DNA of 64,000 nt, taken from NCBI GenBank assembly GCA_003993805.1, contig RSEF01000004.1, positions 74,632,153-74,696,152 on the forward strand, read 5' to 3'. Positions 35,583 through 48,702 of the stretch are shown one piece after another (position 1 is the first letter of the stretch; the number at the start of each line of letters is the position of its first letter). The DNA comes from Himantopus leucocephalus. Taxonomy: Eukaryota; Chordata; Aves; Charadriiformes; Recurvirostridae. The notes under the pieces were generated by a model, which was not told the origin of the DNA, searched no databases, and was given only the letters and a program-made list of their open reading frames with translations. The translations under genes and the position numbers were made by a program.

Positions 35583-36305
35583 AATGGTTTGGGTTGGAAA
35601 GGACCTTTAAAGATCATGTAGTCCAAACCCTGTACAATGAGCAGGGACATCTTCAACTAGATCAGGTGGCTGAGAGCCCCGTCCAACCTGATTTTGAATG
35701 TTTCCAGGGATGGTACCACCTCTCTGGGCAACCTCTTCCAATGTTTAACCATCCTCATCATAAAAAATTTCTTGCTTCTATCTAGTCTGAATCTACCCTC
35801 TTTTTGTTTAAAACCGTTACACCTTGTCCTATCGCAACAGGCCCTCCTAAAATGTCTGCCCCCATCTTTCCTGCAGGCCCCCTTCAGATACTGGAAGACC
35901 ACTATAAGGTCTCCCCAGAGCCTTCTCTTCTCCAGGCTGAACAACCCCAACTCTCTCAGCCTGTCCTCACAGGAGAGGTGTTCCATTCCTCTGATCACTT
36001 TTGTGGCCCTCCTCTGGACCCGCTCCAACAGGTCCATGTCTTTCTCTGCTGAGGGGTCCAGAGCTGGATGCAGTACTCCAGGTGGGATCTCAGCAGAGTG
36101 GAGTAGAGGGGCAGAATCACCTCCCTCCACCTGCTGGCCACACTTCTTTTGATGCAGCCCAGGATGAGGTTGGCTTTCTGGGCTGCAAGCACGCATTGCC
36201 GGGTAATGTCCAGTTTTTCATCCACCAGTACCCCCAAGTCCGTCTTGGCAGGGCTGCTAGCAATCCCTTCATCCCCCAGCCTGTGTTGATACTAGGGGTT
36301 CTTCT
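35583..36305 (-). mobile_element. CR1 LINE fragment (3' end plus part of RT)
   Basis: Minus-strand CR1 in the large APBB2 intron. It has the 3' block GGTTTGGGTTGGAAAGGACC at 35587 onward, RT remnants (LGLFSLEKRRLWGDL, FSAEKD), and the 5' block about 36190-36300 with TTTTTCATCCACCAGTACCC. A T-run with one N (35560-35581) abuts the 3' end, where ATTCTATG repeats would be expected. Confidence 0.93.
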
Positions 36306-36984
36306 TGAAGAAATGTTAATGCCTCTACTGTTTGCAGCAAGTCTCCAGTGTGTGGCCTGCAAAGCCCCTGAGGCTGTGAGAAATGTCTCATCTTTGTCCT
36401 GTGTAATTCCACTTAAGTTGAGTCACCTTAAAGAAGTGCCAGAAAGCCACTTCCCTCCGGCAGGGGTGTTAGTGGGTGCAGGGAAGGCGCTGCTACTGCT
36501 GGAGGCACCTGGCCCATGACTTGGCTCAGCAAGTTCTGCCTCAGTACTGCACATATGGGTTCCATCCAGCCTCTATGGTGCTTGGTCCTGCAGCTTTTGT
36601 AAATATTTCTGCTTGTAAGGTACACATCATAAACAAGGCGGTATAGCACAATTACAGGAGAAAATGAAACAACAGCAAGTACATCAGTTTCAAATACTGA
36701 GAGCTAATGAAAGCCTTGCGGTGCCGTTTCAAGCTCACAAACCAGTGTTTCACTTTAAGTACCTGAACAGCTTGAACAAAGTAAATCGGCTAATTACATG
36801 CATGGCTTGTGAATATGCATAAACCTTTAGATGATCGACGCCTGCATCTGTAAATCTGCTGAGACAGAGGAGGAAATCTGAGTTCTTCAAAACCTGTGGT
36901 ATTGCATCACGCATAACCCTGCCAGCACCATCTGTTTTCAAATCATTAATCAAAATTAGCAGGCTAACCTTCCTTCTCCCTTGA

Positions 36985-37625
36985 TACACTAGGCCTAAAG
37001 GCCTTGGGCTGCTCATCTTCTACAGTCTTTTTGTAGGCATAGGCCTAAAGGCCTTGAGAAATTCCATTCTTATTTTCAACAGTCATTTTGTATGCTTAGC
37101 TTGTGCTCGCTTCAGAAGCCTTGAGAAATCCAGGATGCAAGCTTGAACATAAGAAATGAAATAACGGAATTTATGGCTGAGAACCAGTTGAAACTAGTGA
37201 GATACAAAGAAGAGCATCTGCCACCTGGATTGCTCAACACTACGCATGCCTCAAAAGGAGCATTCAACTACAGGACACCAAAAGGAGACCACCAAAGGCC
37301 ACCAGAGGCCCCCAAAGACCACCAAAGACCCCTGCAGGAGACCCTGAGAGACTCAAAGCTCATGGCAATCACTATGCAAACATTATAATTAGCTCTAGGA
37401 AACAGAATGAATGTGTATGACCATTCCAGGAAATATAATGCATACGTATGTAACAGAGTAATAATATAAGCTGCGTCTAAAGCAACATACGACATGAACG
37501 CTAGGAGGAACGATCCCCCGTGCATCCAGCTCTGCAATAAAGAACGCCTGCCTTCTAAACTTTTCAAACAAGTCATAGAGGGTTTTCTTTGACCGAGTTT
37601 TATGGTATCACCCTTCTGACAGCGC
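36985..37625 (+). mobile_element. Probable solo LTR of an endogenous retrovirus-like element
   Basis: The 3' part has the layout of an avian retroviral-type LTR. GGAGGAACGATCCCCCGTGC leads to CTGCAATAAAGAACGCCTGC (polyadenylation signal at 37537) and then a U5-like T-rich stretch. The 5' part has about 50-bp repeated units sharing AGGCCTAAAGGCCTTG or CAGAAGCCTTGAGAAA (near 36992, 37041, 37112), as U3 regions often do. No gag, pol or env reading frame, primer-binding site or second LTR was seen nearby. The exact TG...CA ends and target duplication could not be set. Confidence 0.55.
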
Positions 37626-40600
37626 AGAAACAATACTACTGATTTCATTAATTCATGAAGTCAACTAGATGCCCATGCGCTCGCACAAGCAGCCCAGTAG
37701 CCAGGACCTGGAGATGTCAGTACAGGCTGGTGGCAGTCAGCTTCTTCAAGGCAAGTGGGAGCCTTGCAGCCTTGTTTCAGGCATCTGTTGGGAAAACAAA
37801 ACCAGCCTCCCTGCTCCGTAGTGGAGAAGAAAGGCATGGCTTTGGGAATTCCCAAGTATCTGCTCCCTGCAGCATCAATAACAAAGTTAAACTTGGGAAA
37901 AGTCTTTGGTTTCCCTACACAGGAGAGAAGGCAACAGCTTCTTGTTTGACCAAAGCTTTGAATACAAAATAAGCCAGAAGACGACTCTCTGATTCTTCTT
38001 TTACTTCAGATCCCTTCTGGGTCACCTCATCTGTAAACCTTCATTCAACTGCAGCTGATTAACATTTAAGTGAGATTTAGGTGCAACAGGCCTCATTTGG
38101 TAATGAAGAAGTGCTGAGTAACATGTTTGCCACAGAAATTTACAGAAAAGGGCAAATGCCTCCTCTTACCATTCCCTTGTCTTTACACCTTGCTGGGAAA
38201 ACAAGGGAAAAAATAAAGTCAGAAGCCTTTACAAAGCCCGTGGCTGGATACAGAGCTAGCATAGCGGTAACAGATCACATCCCATTCAGCTGGAGTCTCC
38301 TCTGTCTCAAGAGGGTGTGTGTGCACATGAAATCTGTGGGATTTGAATCACAGCTCCCGGTAAAATTCCATTCCATGTCCGTGGGGAGAGCAGCACAGTA
38401 TTTAGTGGGAGAATAATGTATTTCATTGCAGAAAAATGCTGTATATTCTTAAAAATTTGTAACACAAGTGCACCACTTCTGTTCATACAGGATTATAGAG
38501 AAGGGGTACTGCATGGTAGGTAATTTTTTTTTTTTTTTTAAGGCATTTGCGCAAGTACTACATGATCAACTATCATCTTTCCAGTTATAGGAACTGGATA
38601 TAAATCAGTAGTCTGGAAAAAAAGCTAGAAAAGCAGAAAAATAGGTAAGAAAATTATTTTGCTGCACAAGTGGGTAAAACTGGTTCTGCTGAACAGTTAC
38701 AAATTCAGTAGAAATGTCTTTATTTTGAAAGAGTACAGGACTAGAGACAGACATTTTAAAAAGCAATTTAGAGAATTGCAAAGACAATGCAAGGTGCTAA
38801 GTAGAAAGGAATTTCATTTTTATTTGCTCTTTTATGCTCTTTAATTGGCAAATGTCTACAGTAATTGACTAAACTTTAGATAGCCATACCTATTTAACAC
38901 CTGGCTAAGCATCACTTAGCTGCTCAACCTTGGATGAATATAATCACATTAAATGCAATTTATGCTAATGTTGTCCTCTTTGAGTAGCAGTCAGAGCCAT
39001 TTGCCACTATTAGGCTAAAGTCCTAGGAGACATCCCAATTAAGTACAGCCTGAAAGAGCGGCACATCCTCCATTACCTTCTCACTATAAACTTATTTCTT
39101 CAAAGGAGCGTAGAACTGCTTTAACCCTTTTTTTTTTTTTCCCATTAAAAAACCCCAAGAACCTAGCCTTGAAGTCTGAAATAAATTTTTTTACTCTTAT
39201 AAATCAAAATTAGATTGCCACTTTTTAAAACAATTATATTAAAATGATACACATGCAGGAAAAGGTAAATTGCTTTACAGATTTATGTACTACAAATTGT
39301 AACAAGAATCCTTGAACCAGAAAATGATATCCTCCGGGCTTGGCTTAAAATTGATTGAAACTCATCCAGAATAGCCCACAGAAGATGACTGTTGATTTCT
39401 ACGTACTGGTGTGACCGTACAGCCTCCTGCGAATGCAGGGTCACAGAGCACACACCACCGGGCAGCAGGGAAACCATCTCCTGAGTCTATAACCTTCAGG
39501 CTTCACTTTGCTTTCCCGCAAACAGCTGACCAGTGATTTGTGACAGCAGGAAGAAAAAAGGGGAGAGCAGCCACCACCATGGCAAAGGGGGGGTCAGAAG
39601 GCACCTGGCGGGCGGCTGCCATTCACTGGTGAGACATGAACATCCATGGGAGCAGAGTAAACGAGTGGAGAAGGAGAAAAGCAAGGAAAGTGAGAGAAGA
39701 CACGTGAAAAAAGCGGATAAATGTAACACCAACATGACCACGCTCTGATGGGGTTTTTGCATGACATGCAAATATTCTAGTATCATAAATGGCAAGAGAA
39801 GATGAGGTGCCAAAAACCCTGCAGTAATATGTATGACAGAAATTACAGATCTTCTGGATTAACACTTTAAATCCTTTACTGAGACTGCTCTTTTACGCAG
39901 GAGGAAGGGAAATGATTTATAGCTGAAATGAAGTCTGGGACTCTGTTCAGTTCATTTGTCTTTTTATTAGGCTCATGTCAAGGAGTTTGCAAAGTTAGGG
40001 AGAAAAACCTGAAGGTAAGAAACCAGAACTAGTTGAAACAAACAGCATTCACACAAGATGCAAAATCTGTAGAAGATTTACTGAGGACTTTTCAACTTCC
40101 ATTTCACCTACCAGTTATCAGACAGACATGGACTGAAACCACTGGTTCCCTTCCACACCCTCCAAAGGAAACCCACAGCCCCTTCTCCAGGTGACTATAT
40201 TAACCACTTTGGAATCAAATCCTGCAGGAGGAGGAAGAAAAATAACTACTCCCACGAGTCTTCTCCTTCCTATTTCCCACAGATAGTTATGGTGCATTTC
40301 ACCACACGTACTCCTCAGCTGGAAGAAATATGGGAGAGAAGAAATTTCCCTACGTTTCTGACAGTTGCTGGCATTCCTAAAAGCATACAGAAGCCTTGCA
40401 ATTTTTCTTCACTCCAAGAGCTCCTCCACTCCACAGAGCTCCTGCACCTCTCTGGCTGCTCCCCAGCTACAACCCAGAATGGCAGACTTCGCCACCGCTA
40501 CGTTATCCCAGTCCTTAATTTTTAACCCAAGTAGTTAAGATGCCCTCTCAAGTGGAGACATTTGGGAGACTTGGCTTATTTCAGTTCTCACACAACTTAA

Positions 40601-43600
40601 AAATGTGTTTTCCTTGCAGCAAAACACCAGTTCTGCATTTATGAAATTCTGCTCAAATGGTCTGGCATTGACATAGTGTAGCTTGTTTTTCTAATTCATG
40701 CATAAAGTTTGTAGGGCAAATTATCCCCTGCTGAAAGGCTGTTTGCTTCATTCCTTGATAACTTCACTTGCTAGCTCTCAAGGAGGAGCTATGGCTACTT
40801 TGTGTGATACTCAGAGGCTTTAATCTGGCAGTCCTAAAACACACAGCCTGCCAATTTTTCTTTGATGTCTTATCATTGCCACAGTTCTGCAGGCTTCCAA
40901 AATTTGTTAAAACCCTCACAGAGCTGATACGTCCGATACCCAGCTCAGCCCTTCCAAGCCTGAAAGCATTTGCATGACTTTCACTCCAATTTCCTTCCCG
41001 CGGCCTGATCCTCGGGAAGCTGCAGATGCTCTTCCCACTACCTCCCCTTGCAGGGGAGGGGAGAGGAGTCCCGGCAGCCTTGTCACCACTGCCTCGCTGG
41101 CTCTGAGATGTTACAAATCATTTCCCTTTCTACTACTAAGGGCTATATTCCACCCCTGCAAAGGGCCGCAGATTTACATAGATGGAGTCATGTCAAAGCA
41201 CGACTCAGTATCTAAGCTCTCCAGATCCATGGGCTGTGTTAACACAGTGACAACAGTACAGATTGTACAGCTAAGATTTATATTTCATGCTGGTCCTCCT
41301 TCCCAACCTCACCTCATGATAAGCCTGAAGTACTACTGTCAGGGCAAGGAGGACAGTCTATCACAAATGCTGTGGTCAGCACCGAGACTGCCCTGGAGAC
41401 CTTGCGCTCTTGTAGCACCGGCAGCATGAGGGGGGCCCAGATAACAGTATGGCACATCCAGCTGGTGCTTGGGGGTCAAATGGGGCTTCCTGCTGCTCAC
41501 CAACTGCTAGACAGCCACAGCAGGTTGAGGAGTCAAGCAGCAGCTTAGACCTCAGCTTGTTTTATAAATGGACTGAAAGGAAGACAAAACTTCAGGACAG
41601 ATCCTATGAAAATCACTGACCGCTGACTTTATTGCCACAAATTTTTCATGGTGGATTTTTTTTTTCTCTCTCTTAATTGCTTCACAACATCTATGAAATG
41701 TGCATGGACAGTGGGCTGCCTTCCTACCCTGTGCATTAGTTTTCAAGGAAAAGGCACACAAATGAGGTTGGTTGTCAAGGCCATTGTAGTTGCTGCTTCT
41801 CCTTTTTAGCATCAAAAAGTGGTGGTTTAACTCCTCAGGATGGCCAGTCTAACATTTTTGATGAATGCTGAATTTCCTCTAAGTAAATGAATGTGTTGTT
41901 ATGCCTGTGAAATCTGAACAGCCTCTTTGCAGCAGACCCTGTAAATTTGATTTTGACAAATTAGTATTTAGATATTTTTGACAATGCTTCTATCTTCCAG
42001 ACCTAATTGGAAGATGTGGGCCTTTGTTTATAAGGGATATTTGAAGACTGGATAAAGAAATACATCAAGTTGAGATGCTGAAAGCAATAATACAGATTTA
42101 ACTGAAGAAGTCAGCAGACTAGAGTAGAACAGTTAATCTCTCTAGTGTGATTTGTTTTATAAGCATTGCTTACTAGTTCTCCTTTGTTCTTTATTATTCA
42201 GACAGAGAACACAGCAATCGCGCACAGACACTACCCACGAATCTGCTTGCAGCACACTTTTGCCAGCGTTAGTCTGGGAGGATCATCGCTTCCCACATGC
42301 ATGAAATCTACATTAGGTTGCAAAGCCATAATCAAGAAAGTTCAAACATTTCCCTAGGCCAACGCTGCCTAAAGAATTGATTAAAAACCAGTCAAGCCTG
42401 GAAACCGTTCTCATTATATTCCACAAAGCAAACACGAGGAACAGCCTGCATGTCCAAGCCATATTCCTTCCACCCAGTCCCAGTATCAAGTCCTTGCAAT
42501 TTAGAAGAGCAAACAAACCCCAAATCTCATCTGAGGGATGCAATGCTATCAGTAAGAGCCTTTGGAGTGGCTGCAGCCCTTGTGCTGCAAAGCACCTGAC
42601 TACAATGCCTTACTGTCTGCGCTCCCATGAAACGGGAAGCATTGTAGAGAATCCCAAATGATGCCTTTGTACATTGAAACAAATCAAACGTACTGGGGAC
42701 AACTTTTCTTCCAACTTGAAAGACAAGCGACCAACCCAGCTGGATCCAAAACAAATATCAAAAATAGGAAATAAGAGCTAAGTTTAGCAAGAATTGGAAA
42801 TGGTGTTTAAACTCCCTGCTTTATGCATCATGTTTTTTATTTTTTGTTAAAGAAAAGATAGGATTTTAATAGCACTGCATTTCAGATTACAGAGAACAAC
42901 ATCATCTAAATTTTAAACTCAAAACACCAGAAGCAAGTATCAAATCACTGCATAGCATGATTTTAAACTGTTCTAGTACTTGAGGGTTTGGGACCTGGAA
43001 AAAAAACAACAGGCAATATCAACTTATAATACTATTAATAGCAAGGTGAAAAGGTGACAAAGAGATACGAATTTACTCACTGAAGTTTAGCTTCTGTTCA
43101 CTGATACACGCAAACCAATACAAGCATTATCTGGTGCATGCCGGAAGGATAAACAAAGAGAATAATGGAAAAATGAAAATCATTTACCTCTCTCTGAATC
43201 CAGGGAAGCATGAAGAAACAGAAAGAGCAAGTTAGAAAGCACTCACACAGACAGAGCTCCAGCATATGATGAGACAGCGTAGCTGAAAGAAGTGCTGTAC
43301 ATATAACATTCGCTGTTTGTTTGTAGCACAGCGTATCTAAGCATACTGCCACTATTTCCTTTTGACCCTTCTTTTGGTTGACTCCTGTTGCTCTGAAGTT
43401 TGTATTTTTGGAAACATGCGATGAAGCCAACAGGCATCAGCTGAATTTAGAGAGGCAGCACAGACATATCAGCACTGGGAGGTAATCAAGCTTAAAATAC
43501 CACACACAAGTCCGGGAAGTAGTATGCAGAAAGCATAAATAGACATACAAAGTGCATGAACCTCCCTCCTTCCAAAATAATACTATTTAAAGCAGACACT

Positions 43601-43806
43601 GACAAAACAAGAAAGAATAATTCTTCAGGCTGTGAAAACCTTACATTGTTTGAACTGAAAGAGTAGCAAGATCATCAGGAGTTTTTTTAATGCCTTTTCC
43701 AAAAGCTCACACCCCAAGGTCACTTGGACTCCTCCGAAAGTCGCACCCTGAAGAAGTGACAGCCTGGCTAGCAACCTCACACGAGCACCGAGCTGAAGCC
43801 AGGATG

Positions 43807-44081
43807 TATAAAACTGCTACACACCTTCATCTCTGAAGCTCTTCAGCAACCACTAACTCTTGGTATGACTTAACCAACCTGCCTTTCCCGAAGGTGAAGG
43901 CGGGCAGGAGAGGCACAAGCTTCCCTGGCTGGGCACTGCCTTTCTCCCCCTTCCCGCAGAGCTGCTCTGCCTGCCCGGCTCCCCAGCTGAGCCCCGGGGA
44001 GGGCTCGCTGCAGGTCCCCAGCACCCACCGCAGCTGGCTGCTTGCTAGGTCCCGCCAGCCACCGCGAAACACCAGCAGGGT
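43807..44081 (+). promoter_or_regulatory. Candidate TATA promoter and spliced first exon antisense to APBB2
   Basis: A consensus TATAAAA (43807-43813) is followed by a GC- and CpG-rich block (43900-44080). That block ends at a consensus donor CAGG/GTGAGT at 44080/44081. A TGACGT CRE-like site lies just beyond (about 44143). The arrangement suits the first exon of an antisense transcript, but no coding product is recognised. Confidence 0.22.
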
Positions 44082-44721
44082 GAGTTTGCACATACACGCG
44101 CACTTCTGGAGCTGTGGTGGGAAGAAAGCACACGGTTTCCCGTGACGTTACCACAAAGGGTTAGCTGCACTGAGGCACGAGGTGGGTTGCTGCCTGCTTC
44201 TGCTCACCCCTCCTTAAAAACAGGACACCACTTTATGCAATGTATAGTGTCTCTATAGGGATAATAACCATTCTCCAGAAGAGAGCTGCTTAGTTCTGCT
44301 CTCCCGCCCTGGAGTCCTGCATGCATCTCACAGCTCCCCTCTTTTAAGAAAGGCTCACCTCCAGTGAGCATCCAAGCAAGGTTCACGCACTGTGCACAAA
44401 AATGTGTGACCCTACATCATCCTAGTTTGTAACTGACTCCGAGAAAAAAGTAGTGGAGCAGAAAAATCATCCCATCTCAAGTAATAAGGGCAGGATTAAA
44501 GACAGAGCATGCTGAAGGGAAAGGATTCAATTGCCATTAGACATCTCACTTTAGCAAGGTTGCAAAGCTTACAGGGATTGATCTGTTGTTTAGAAATGGC
44601 TTAGTGAGTAGTTCTGGAATAAACACAGGCTTCCTAAGCCAGGTCTTAACTAAACATGCATATGCTTAGCTAATGCATCTGTCCAACACGGGAGTGCAAG
44701 TCACACATGGATGCATATGTA

Positions 44722-45000
44722 CATAGCTAGAGGTTTAATTTCCTTCTTATGTCGAGATGAAACCTCTCCTGGTGCAACTTGTACCTGTTGCCCCTTGTAA
44801 TCTCCATGTGGCTCCTTGTGAAGAACAATCATTCACCGGAACAACCTCTCCAGGGACATAGTAGAGTCCTCATCACAGGAGATTTTCAAGATGTGACTGG
44901 ACAGGGTGCTAGACAATCTCATCTAGGCTCCCTTTCCCATCAAAGGTTGGATCAGTTCGTCTTTAGATGTTCCTTCCAACCTGGGCTGATTCTATGAAAG
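44722..45000. mobile_element. CR1 LINE fragment with inverted 5' segment
   Basis: About 44722-44826 reads as CR1 on the minus strand (ACAAGGGGCAACAGGTACAA, GTTTCATCTCGACATAAGAA). About 44830-45000 reads as the next downstream CR1 segment on the plus strand (CCGGAACAACCTCTCCAGGG, then CTTCCAACCTGGGCTGATTC and TATGAAAG). The two parts are adjacent in normal CR1 order but in opposite orientation. Confidence 0.75.
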
Positions 45001-45578
45001 CAGCCAAGTTGGAAAGAAGATTCATATTTACAAACCTAACAGACATTCCTAGAAATTTTACAATGGAAGTGTGAGGCTAAGTCTCATATAAAGAAGAAAT
45101 ACAGGGCTCTGCTCCACTTGCTTCCATGTAGTGAACTGGCAGTTTCCCCTTTTCAATATCCAGTGGTGACTTGGGTGGTTCTCCCCAACCAAAACCCCAC
45201 TTGTTCCTTTGCTTCAGCTACATGGGCTTTCTACTGGGCTTTGCAGAATCAGCAAGGACTTCAGCATACCTACTGCTAACATTTTATAAATTAAGAGGTT
45301 AAAATTAGAACTCCGTATTGAAAACATTGGAAGTTTTTCAAGCCTACACAGGCCTTGATTCTATAGTTCACTGCCAATTTGAAAATCAGAATTGAAAAAG
45401 TAGTATCACTTTTACTTTCCCAGAAAATACAGTCAATGTTTCTAAGTAGTATGAGAAGCAAAATATATATCATTTTCTTCATGCATTAATCACTAGCTTT
45501 ACATGAAGTGGACAGAGATTGTCTTTCAGAAAAAGCTTTATATTGGAAAAATCTTCCAATAATTTAGGCACAATGTAC

Positions 45579-45594
45579 GGGGCGGGGGGGGGGG
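45579..45594. repeat. G homopolymer tract
   Basis: GGGGCGGGGGGGGGGG-type run in the APBB2 intron. A matching C run lies at about 48462-48471. Confidence 0.85.
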
Positions 45595-46799
45595 AAGAAA
45601 TTTCTTGGATCTAGCAGATTTTGAACACAGTACAATTAGATGCAAAACATGACCTACTGGTACAAACTCTTAAAGGGAGATCTGTTAATTCCCCTATTGT
45701 TATGCAAGATACAATTGTACAGAATAATCACCATTGCGGTTGCCAGCACAAAGGAAAAGCACAGGAAGAAATTCAGGAAGGTGAGAGAAAAATACAAGCA
45801 GTTGGGCTGCTGGACTTCCCCATGCAGCGAGGAACGAGCAGGGCTCCGGGTGAGGGACTCCCATGCCGTGGGATGCACGTGAATCAATCCTGCTTCTACC
45901 CAATTAATTACAGCTTTCCAATTAACCCAGTACATCCTCATAGAGTGTCTTGTAATTTATGAATTAATTTCACACAGAAGACTCTTTGCCTGTATTCCCC
46001 CTTCACATTCTGCTGGCTCAAATGTGGTTGAATGATTTACCATAAAACTTAAAATAAATAAATAAATCACCCCAAGGCTAAAAAGCAGACATGGAAAGTT
46101 TCAGTTCAAATGGCAGATTTTGTTGACGGCTCTCAGTGCCAGAAGTGCTGCAAGAGCAGCTGTGCAGTGCTTCGGTATGGTGCTCTACGTAGCCTTTTCC
46201 AAGCTTACTGAGCTAAAAGGGGTCAACCCAGAGCCTGCCAATAACATGGAAAGATGACACCTAGAAACTGTGTCAGGGCTGCTACGCAGGGTTGGAGATT
46301 CATTTCTGAGGGGAAAAGGCCAAGACCTCAAAGGAAAACAGCCCACGACCTTCCATGCAGAGGCGTGAGAAAGGAGCCCTCCTTCCAAAACCAGCCCTGA
46401 CGGGACGTTGCCTCACCAGGGAGGGGGTGACAGTCTTCTCCTCCCCACCACTTCTGCCAGGCCCATTTATTGCAGGATGTTTTCCAATTAGCGCCTTTGG
46501 AGGTAGTGCATTATGATACTGCTGAGGGTGCTTTCCTCCCTGATCACCCCCTTTCCTCCGCGCTCCTCTCGCAGAGGGTTGTACCCAGCCCAGGGACCCA
46601 GTGGAGGCAAGACAGTCGCAGAGAGCAGTATTATTGATTGAACACCGTCCTGTGAGAGAGGTCTGCACAATATGTGACAGTGCTTGCATAGAAGATAACT
46701 TCTCCTTCCAGCCCCAGGTTTTGTAGATCAGTGTCTAATGCAAGTTGCATCCTGGAGGCTTATCGTTGATATACCACGTCCACCCCACAAGCTGAAGGA

Positions 46800-47325
46800 T
46801 AATGGAGGTCTCACTGGGAGGTGAATAAACTGAGAGGCGCAGTGGTAACACCCCTGTAGCCCCAAAAACACCCTCCATGTGGCACTCGTGAGGCCATATC
46901 GGGATTTCTGCATCCAGGTTTGGGCCCACCAGTACACAGGAGGGAGCGACAAACTGGCATGAGTGCAGCCAACGGCCACCAAGGCTGCAGGAACAACACT
47001 TTAGCCTGGAGGTGGGCTTGTTTAGCTTGGATATGAGGTTGGCTCGTTTAGCCTGGGGATGAGGTAACATGGGGAGGATCTAATTAGCATCTCTCACTCA
47101 CTCACAGAAGAGTTTAAAAAAATAGAGCAAACCCAAGTTCCTTTGCCAAGAGAGCAGATAAGCCCAGAGAGATATCCCGACAGGCTGCGCAATCTGTTCT
47201 TGGAGGTTTTTAAAAGTATCAACCAGGAACAGCCCTGAGGTAATCCTGAACCCTGCCCGGCTTTGGGCAGAAGGCTGGTCTAGGTGACCTGCTGTGGGCC
47301 TTTCCAGGGCAACTTTTTTCCTGTG
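46800..47325 (+). mobile_element. Degraded CR1 LINE fragment
   Basis: Plus-strand RT remnant (ALVRPYRDFCIQVWAHQYT near 46884-46940), then the GCCTGGGGATGAGGTAACAT block near 47055. The tail is GGAGGTTTTTAAAAGTATCA and GGTCTAGGTGACCTGCTGTG near 47190-47300. Boundaries are approximate. An internal 30-bp piece (TTGTTTAGCTTGGATATGAG / CTCGTTTAGCCTGGGGATGAG) is duplicated. Confidence 0.75.
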
Positions 47326-48616
47326 ACTCTGCAACAGAAATGCCTCAACCCACAGGATGGAGGCATGCTGTCCAGATGGACACAGCCATGCTGTGCTTAT
47401 GCAGGTGACCAGCCTGCGGGCCTGTCTCAGTGGTGGGCAGAGGGTGGCTGGCAGGGGTGAAATGACATTCCTGAGAGCTCCAGTGGCTCAGGTCCCCTGT
47501 GCACCCATCCATCCCTGTGACCAGGACAGACATCCACAACTACAAATACTCCATGGTTGCTGCTGTTATGTCTTCTACTTCAACACAGGCCATTGTAAGA
47601 GTAGTGTGATGGAGAGCAAACCACGCCAACAAACCCAACAGGGTTTTGTTCCTGTTGGCATCTCCAATAAGGTATTTAAGGATCAAGATGATGCTCCCAT
47701 GCTCAGCTAATGTTTTAGTTGCACTGCACATAAGCCTGGGAGAGCGTTAAGAGTCTACTCCCCTGTACCTGGCAGAGTTAATTTAAGTCTACAGCCCAAC
47801 CATTTCTGTGACCAACACATTCAGCTACCAGGGTGAAGGGGTTAACACTTTACACGTCTTCATTCCTGTAGCTTCCCTGGATTCTGGCTCACTGCAACTT
47901 CTCCAGTTATCTTTTTTGAGCAGGTCGGAAAAAACAGGGCTGCCACGTGTCACCTACACCCTGAGCAAGTACAGAGGTCTGCCCTCCAGCGTCCACAGTC
48001 CTTAAACATTTTCACATGGGACTACACCCATCATTAGCAGCCCTGACCACCTCTCCTCTTCAATTACTGTAGAGTTTTAGTGGAGTAAAACACATTTTAC
48101 TTGATTAAAAATAATGATGCATGGCACAAGCCTTTCGTCTTTATTTACAGTTGTAAATACTTGCCCAAGCATATCCTCTGAGGTACAGAAGAGGCCCTAC
48201 TCTGGTTTTCTAATTTGTAATTATGAAGTACTTAATGCAGTAAAATGTTTATGTAAAATGTATTTGCATCTCAACAACATAATATGAAGAAATAAAGGAA
48301 ACAACCTTCCTTTCTGTGCATTTGGAAGTCTCTCTGTTGCTTACAGAATGATTATGTCCTTCACTTATGTATGCTATTAGAGAAATATAGTTGCTTTCAC
48401 TGAAAGGAAAATAGCTGTGGTTTATAATTTTTCAAAGGGCCTACTAGCTTTTTAAACTTCCCCCCCCCCCGCCAGTCCTTAAGCCTTTTGTCTTTCAATA
48501 AGTATTAGACTATTCCAGCAGACTGGCCTTGAGTTTCTGGGTCCGTGCCACCACCAGGATGGAGACTGAGTAGAAATACAACTAACACTTCCTGCAGAAA
48601 TCCCCTGTTCACTGTG

Positions 48617-48702
48617 GGCCAGATTGTGCCATCAATTTTTAAGCAATTCTCCGCTGGTAGCAAAGACGACTTCTGCTTAAAAATTGATGGCTTGATCTAG
48701 CC
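48617..48702. repeat. Inverted repeat, 18-bp perfect arms, 28-nt loop
   Basis: The left arm GCCATCAATTTTTAAGCA (48628-48645) and right arm 48674-48691 are exact reverse complements. Weaker pairing extends outward (GGGCCAGATT / GATCTAGCC). It may be the remnant of a small palindromic DNA transposon or a hairpin-forming transcript segment. No target duplication was evident. Confidence 0.8.

Noticed and set aside
35657..36362. Long minus-strand protein frames resembling reverse transcriptase
   Set aside because: These are the CR1 fragment, truncated and not a host gene; annotated as a mobile element.
43183..43250. Donor-like AGAG/GTAAAT on the minus strand
   Set aside because: The nearest acceptor would leave a four-base exon and the upstream open frame has no APBB2 homology.
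43870..44154. Minus-strand open frames opposite the TATA/CpG segment
   Set aside because: Shadow frames of a GC-rich block without homology.
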